From: JAVVEG01 sp041751425
GTDB lineage: Bacteria; Pseudomonadota; Gammaproteobacteria; Pseudomonadales; Pseudohongiellaceae
Reading direction: 5' to 3'
DNA: 64,000 bases
Assembly: GCA_041751425.1 (NCBI GenBank)
Contig: JBGSXL010000008.1
Coordinates: forward strand, 1 to 64,000
Part shown: one piece after another, positions 60,989 through 64,000 of the stretch
Layout: every line of letters begins with the position of its first letter
How positions within the stretch are numbered: position 1 is the first letter of the stretch
The notes under the pieces: model-generated
Seen by the model: only the letters and a program-made list of their open reading frames with translations
The model's database searches: none
Told to the model about the DNA's origin: nothing
Translations under genes and position numbers: made by a program

Positions 60989-61861
60989 CTACCTATACGG
61001 CTCTATCAACTGCACGCTCGTCTCCCACAGCCTTTTTGCCGCTTCGTCCGACGCAAATTCTGCAATGCCTACTCTCTTTCTCTTGTAGAAATAATGCCCT
61101 CCTGCCTGCAAACTGGCCTCATCCTGAGAGGCAGCCAACCAAATAAAGGTATCTGCCCCTTTATCGACACTGATCATGAAAGGATACAAAGCTATACCCA
61201 GAAATTTCCCAATCGCTCCACCTTTTCCCCATATCGGAGTGCGCACCGCGCCTGGGTGAAACGAGCTGGCCACGATGTTACTGCTGCCATAGCGACGCTG
61301 CACTTCCCTTGCGGTCAACAGGTTCATCAACTTCGAGCGGCCATAAGCTTTCAAAGTGGTGTAGTTTTTTTGCAGGTTCAGATCATCGAAATCCAGCGGG
61401 CTGTTGTTATGCCCTAAAGAGCTGGTAAAAACGATTCTGGCAGGCGCAGTGACAGCTGCTTTGGTGATAGCAGGCAGTAGCTTGTTCGTTAACAGAAATC
61501 CGCTTAGGTGGTTGGTAACGAACGTGGTTTCGAAACCTTCTTTGGATGAAGTGCGGGGACCATTCGCGCCGCCCGCGTTGTTGCACAGAACATCTATAGT
61601 TGGGTAGTCCCGGAGTAATTCGTCCGCCACCTTGCTGACACTGGAGAGCAGGCTGAAGTCAGCCAGGTAGAGTTTCACCTCAGGATTGTCACAGGCAGTG
61701 GAAATGCTGGCAACCGCTGCACGGCCCCTCTCTTCGTTACGGCACACCAAAGCCACCGCAGCGCCTCTGTTGGCGAAGTTCCTGGCCGCAACAAAGCCGA
61801 TACCGCTGTTGGCACCGGTGACTATATAGGTTTTGCCTGCTAAATCCTGCGTAGTTGGCAT
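60989..61861 (-). CDS. Short-chain dehydrogenase/reductase (retinol dehydrogenase-like)
   Basis: 290 residues, classical-to-extended SDR fold. NAD(P) motif TGANSGIGFVAARNFANRG (19-37), LCNNAGG, catalytic Ser in VFTSSLGHN and Y-x3-K in KAYGRSKLMN. The following FHPGAVRTPIWGKGG is typical of the WW-oxidoreductase/retinol dehydrogenase-like group. Substrate unknown. It stands 60 bases upstream of nothing on its own strand except its own promoter region; the YceI genes begin before it at 62565. Confidence 0.9.
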   Translation of the reverse strand: MPTTQDLAGKTYIVTGANSGIGFVAARNFANRGAAVALVCRNEERGRAAVASISTACDNPEVKLYLADFSLLSSVSKVADELLRDYPTIDVLCNNAGGANGPRTSSKEGFETTFVTNHLSGFLLTNKLLPAITKAAVTAPARIVFTSSLGHNNSPLDFDDLNLQKNYTTLKAYGRSKLMNLLTAREVQRRYGSSNIVASSFHPGAVRTPIWGKGGAIGKFLGIALYPFMISVDKGADTFIWLAASQDEASLQAGGHYFYKRKRVGIAEFASDEAAKRLWETSVQLIEPYR

Positions 61862-61920
61862 ACGAGTTATCCGCCTGTGTAGTAATCCGCCTGTGTAAAC
61901 AACTGAGAGGGGATTACGAG

Positions 61921-62565
61921 TTACTCGCTGCCTTCCTGAAACTCAACATGAATTTCCAGGGTGATGTCGTCGCCGACACCAAACGCCACCAGATTATCCA
62001 GGCCGAAATCCGAGCGTTTGAATGAAGCGCTTGCCGAGAAACCCAGTGTATAGCTGCGCGTCAGGAAATTACGACCACCGCCATTGGAATTCACAGTAAG
62101 AGTCACTGGTGCGGTATTACCCAACAGCGTCAGGTCTCCTTCAAACACGAAAGAATTCTCACTGGTAGCTTGTACGAACGAAGTAGTTCGAAATATCGCT
62201 TGCGGAAAATTTTCCGTATTAAACCAATCCGAACCACGCAAGTCTTCCGCAAATGACTCGTTATTGACGTCTATTGAAGCTGTATTTACAACAACTTCGA
62301 GGCTGGAATTTTCTACATTCTCCGGATCGAAATCCAAAGTTGCGTCAAAATCATTGAAACGGCCGATGTAACTGGAGAAACCAAGGTGATCTATTTTGAA
62401 CAACAACGATGCGTGATCCTTGTCCAGCGTATATTGCCCTGACCGCAGTGCAGTCACTTCCGTTTGAAAACCAGGAGTTAACAAACGGTCGCAGGAAACC
62501 AAAAATACGGAACAAACAAGAACCAGCGCCAGCCGGTAGTATTGTGTAACTGAACTGTTAATCAT
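61921..62565 (-). CDS. YceI-family lipoprotein
   Basis: 214 residues. Signal with lipobox (VFLVSC, lipidated C near residue 25). The YceI lipocalin-like barrel follows: YTLDKDHASLLFKIDHLGFS, DFDATLDFDPENVENSSLEV, DWFNTENFPQAIFRTTSFVQ, DLTLLGNTAPVTLTVNS, FKRSDFGLDN. Family members bind isoprenoid-type lipids such as polyprenyl chains in the periplasm. It lies 32 bases after a second YceI gene and is likely co-transcribed. Confidence 0.92.
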   Translation of the reverse strand: MINSSVTQYYRLALVLVCSVFLVSCDRLLTPGFQTEVTALRSGQYTLDKDHASLLFKIDHLGFSSYIGRFNDFDATLDFDPENVENSSLEVVVNTASIDVNNESFAEDLRGSDWFNTENFPQAIFRTTSFVQATSENSFVFEGDLTLLGNTAPVTLTVNSNGGGRNFLTRSYTLGFSASASFKRSDFGLDNLVAFGVGDDITLEIHVEFQEGSE

Positions 62566-62597
62566 TGGAATAACCTTTCCTATTAGAGTCTGTTTAT

Positions 62598-63173
62598 TTA
62601 TTTCATCACTGCGTAGACATCTATTTCGATTTCTACTTCGTTGGGGATAGCGGAAGTATTCGCCAGATAACCCTGGCCAACACCATACTCCAGGCGCAGG
62701 ATAGTCACGGTGCTGTTCAAACGAAACCCAATTTTGTCATTTCTGGTTTCCACCTTCAGATCGAAAGGGAAACTTATTGGATGCGTTTGATCACGAATAG
62801 TCAAAGTGCCATCCGCCACGAAAGAATCTAAAGATTCCAATCGGCACTTTTCGGCTTTGAAGGTGGCGGTAGGAAACTGATCAACATCGAACATTTCTAC
62901 GTCCAACAGGTAACTCATGGTTTCCTCATCGTCGACATTAATATCTGCAATGGGAATGGTCACCGAGAAATTACAAGAACCGGGGCTTAGTGGGTCGATA
63001 TCGAAAACAGCGTCGATATTGGTGAACTCTCCATGGTATGGCGTGCCAGAGTAGGAGTACTTGAAAATCACTCTGGAATTGTCATTATCAAGCACCCAGG
63101 TTGATGCTTGCACAGACAAAGCAAAGAACAATAAAAACGGCGCAAGCGCAGCTCGATAGAATAATTTTCGCAT
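62598..63173 (-). CDS. YceI-family periplasmic protein
   Basis: 191 residues. Signal peptide (RKLFYRAALAPFLLFFALSV, cleavage after QA) and YceI barrel: TWVLDNDNSRVIFKYSYSG, YHGEFTNIDAVFDIDPL, DVEMFDVDQFPTATFKAEKC, DGTLTIRDQTHPISFPFDL, and the end NEVEIEIDVYAVMK. Soluble counterpart of the lipoprotein that follows. Located 39 bases after the PQQ dehydrogenase gene. Confidence 0.92.
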   Translation of the reverse strand: MRKLFYRAALAPFLLFFALSVQASTWVLDNDNSRVIFKYSYSGTPYHGEFTNIDAVFDIDPLSPGSCNFSVTIPIADINVDDEETMSYLLDVEMFDVDQFPTATFKAEKCRLESLDSFVADGTLTIRDQTHPISFPFDLKVETRNDKIGFRLNSTVTILRLEYGVGQGYLANTSAIPNEVEIEIDVYAVMK

Positions 63174-63212
63174 AGTAATGTCTACTCCTGATTTCGATTA
63201 ATAACAACTGCG

Positions 63213-64000
63213 TTATGGCAATGCATAAGCTACCAATTCTGCGGGAGTACCACCACCGCTGACAACCATGAGTATGTATTGCTTACCATCATGTTCATAG
63301 GTCATGGGCACGCCGGTCTGGGTACCGGGCAATTCGAACTCGGCTATTATCTCACCAGTCGCCTTGTCGTGCGCGCGGAATTTATTGCCGCCGCCTACGC
63401 CTTCGCCTGCGAACAGCAGGGTTTTAGTCACGAACAAGCCGGCTTTGCTCTCTGTGCCAGTGCGCGGAATATCAAGACCTGCCAGCGCCGGGTTGTTGGC
63501 GATGGATGCCGGTGTATCGGCATTGGCCATCATCCATAGATGATCACCAGTGTTCATATCAATAGCTGTTATACGACCATAAGGCGGCTTGACGATAGGT
63601 AAACCCATGGCACGAGGTACACGCACGCCCAAAGCCATACTGAAGTCGACATCGGAACGCTCATCTTTGGCTACTGACAATACCGCCACAACTGTTCTGG
63701 ACGGCACATAAAGAATACCGGTTTCCGGATCAAGTGCACTGCCTTCCCAGTTGGCACCGCCCGTGGCAGATGGCAGGCTCAAAGTGCCTACAGTGCCATC
63801 TGGTGCGTCTGCCAATGATGGCGGCGAGTATAGATTTGTGCCAAGACGAAACGGCTGAATCGCTTCTTTAGCTGCCGCTAAAATTTCCGGCGTGAAGTCG
63901 ACCAGATCATCTTCTGTAATTCCCTGGCGATCAAAGCCCGCTGGCTTGGTGGGGAAAGGTTGCGTAGGCGAGTACCACTCACCCGGCACATCTCCTGCGG
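63213..64000 (-). CDS. PQQ-dependent dehydrogenase, C-terminal part (runs off the window)
   Basis: About 262 residues are visible; the 5' end lies beyond 64000. Quinoprotein beta-propeller repeats are clear: GGANWEGSALDPETGILYVP, PPYGRITAIDMNTGDHLWMM, ETKSKAG-like GTESKAGLFVTKTLLFAGEG and KFRAHDKATGEIIAEFELPG, ending QYILMVVSGGGTPAELVAYA. It looks like the soluble-domain end of membrane glucose or sorbosone/quinate-type PQQ dehydrogenases, which oxidise sugars or alcohols in the periplasm. It is probably the first or middle gene of a unit with the two YceI genes. Confidence 0.88.
   Translation of the reverse strand, partial: AGDVPGEWYSPTQPFPTKPAGFDRQGITEDDLVDFTPEILAAAKEAIQPFRLGTNLYSPPSLADAPDGTVGTLSLPSATGGANWEGSALDPETGILYVPSRTVVAVLSVAKDERSDVDFSMALGVRVPRAMGLPIVKPPYGRITAIDMNTGDHLWMMANADTPASIANNPALAGLDIPRTGTESKAGLFVTKTLLFAGEGVGGGNKFRAHDKATGEIIAEFELPGTQTGVPMTYEHDGKQYILMVVSGGGTPAELVAYALP

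Overview
The window looks like the chromosome of a free-living, aerobic, Gram-negative bacterium, most likely a gammaproteobacterium. The grounds are Wza/Wzz/BY-kinase export machinery, a CzcCBA efflux pump, outer-membrane proteins and lipoproteins, an AlgD-type dehydrogenase, YceI and PQQ-dehydrogenase genes, and moderate GC with E. coli-like ribosome binding sites. I cannot fix the genus. No rRNA, tRNA, CRISPR array, transposase gene or phage gene was found.

Layout. 1-228: a broken copy of the PEBP-family gene that is intact at 7960. 350-4141: three signalling genes (a diguanylate cyclase-like protein that has lost the core of its GGDEF domain, an intact diguanylate cyclase, and a histidine kinase). 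4222-7491 (minus strand): a two-gene unit of an ATP-grasp ligase and a 670-residue protein with papain-like catalytic motifs. 7960-11042: PEBP protein, Tat-exported gluconate dehydrogenase small-subunit-like protein, and GMC flavoprotein. 11146-17334 (minus): heavy-metal efflux operon (His-rich exported protein, czcC, czcB, czcA). 17525-18799: a second, circularly permuted ATP-grasp protein. Three near-identical 58-bp palindromes sit at 11057, 17441 and 18798, bounding the metal operon and this ATP-grasp gene. 18885-21619: stress or envelope genes (DUF883-like, PRC-barrel, membrane protein, a 23-residue membrane peptide, hemerythrin). 21710-22774: acyltransferase.

23051-50860 is one uninterrupted plus-strand exopolysaccharide locus. 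A NusG/RfaH-like antiterminator comes first, followed by an outer-membrane barrel, Wza-like exporter, Wzz-like chain-length protein, BY-kinase, priming glycosyltransferase, two UDP/GDP-sugar dehydrogenases, Wzy, Wzx, four further glycosyltransferases, FemAB/GNAT-like protein, deacetylase, two asparagine-synthase-type amidotransferases, heparinase II/III-type lyase, beta-helix protein and C4-epimerase. Many genes overlap by 1-4 bases. The enzyme set predicts a uronic-acid-rich, partly amidated and N-deacetylated polymer. The content resembles the EPS part of exosortase (XrtA/PEP-CTERM) loci, but no exosortase gene is present in the window.

50812-54804 (minus) holds two large paralogous secreted proteins of unknown function with a C-terminal lectin-like domain. 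55145-58032 is a regulatory unit (RsbT-like ATPase, RsbU-N histidine kinase, two NarL-type regulators). The rest holds a GNAT enzyme, a receiver-less winged-helix protein, two Crp/Fnr regulators, a short-chain dehydrogenase, two YceI proteins and the 3' part of a PQQ dehydrogenase that runs off the end.

Most promising for something undescribed: the ATP-grasp/papain-like pair (4222-7491), the paired secreted proteins (50812-54804), and the palindromes that frame gene modules (11057-18869). All functions are read from sequence by eye; no database search was run.
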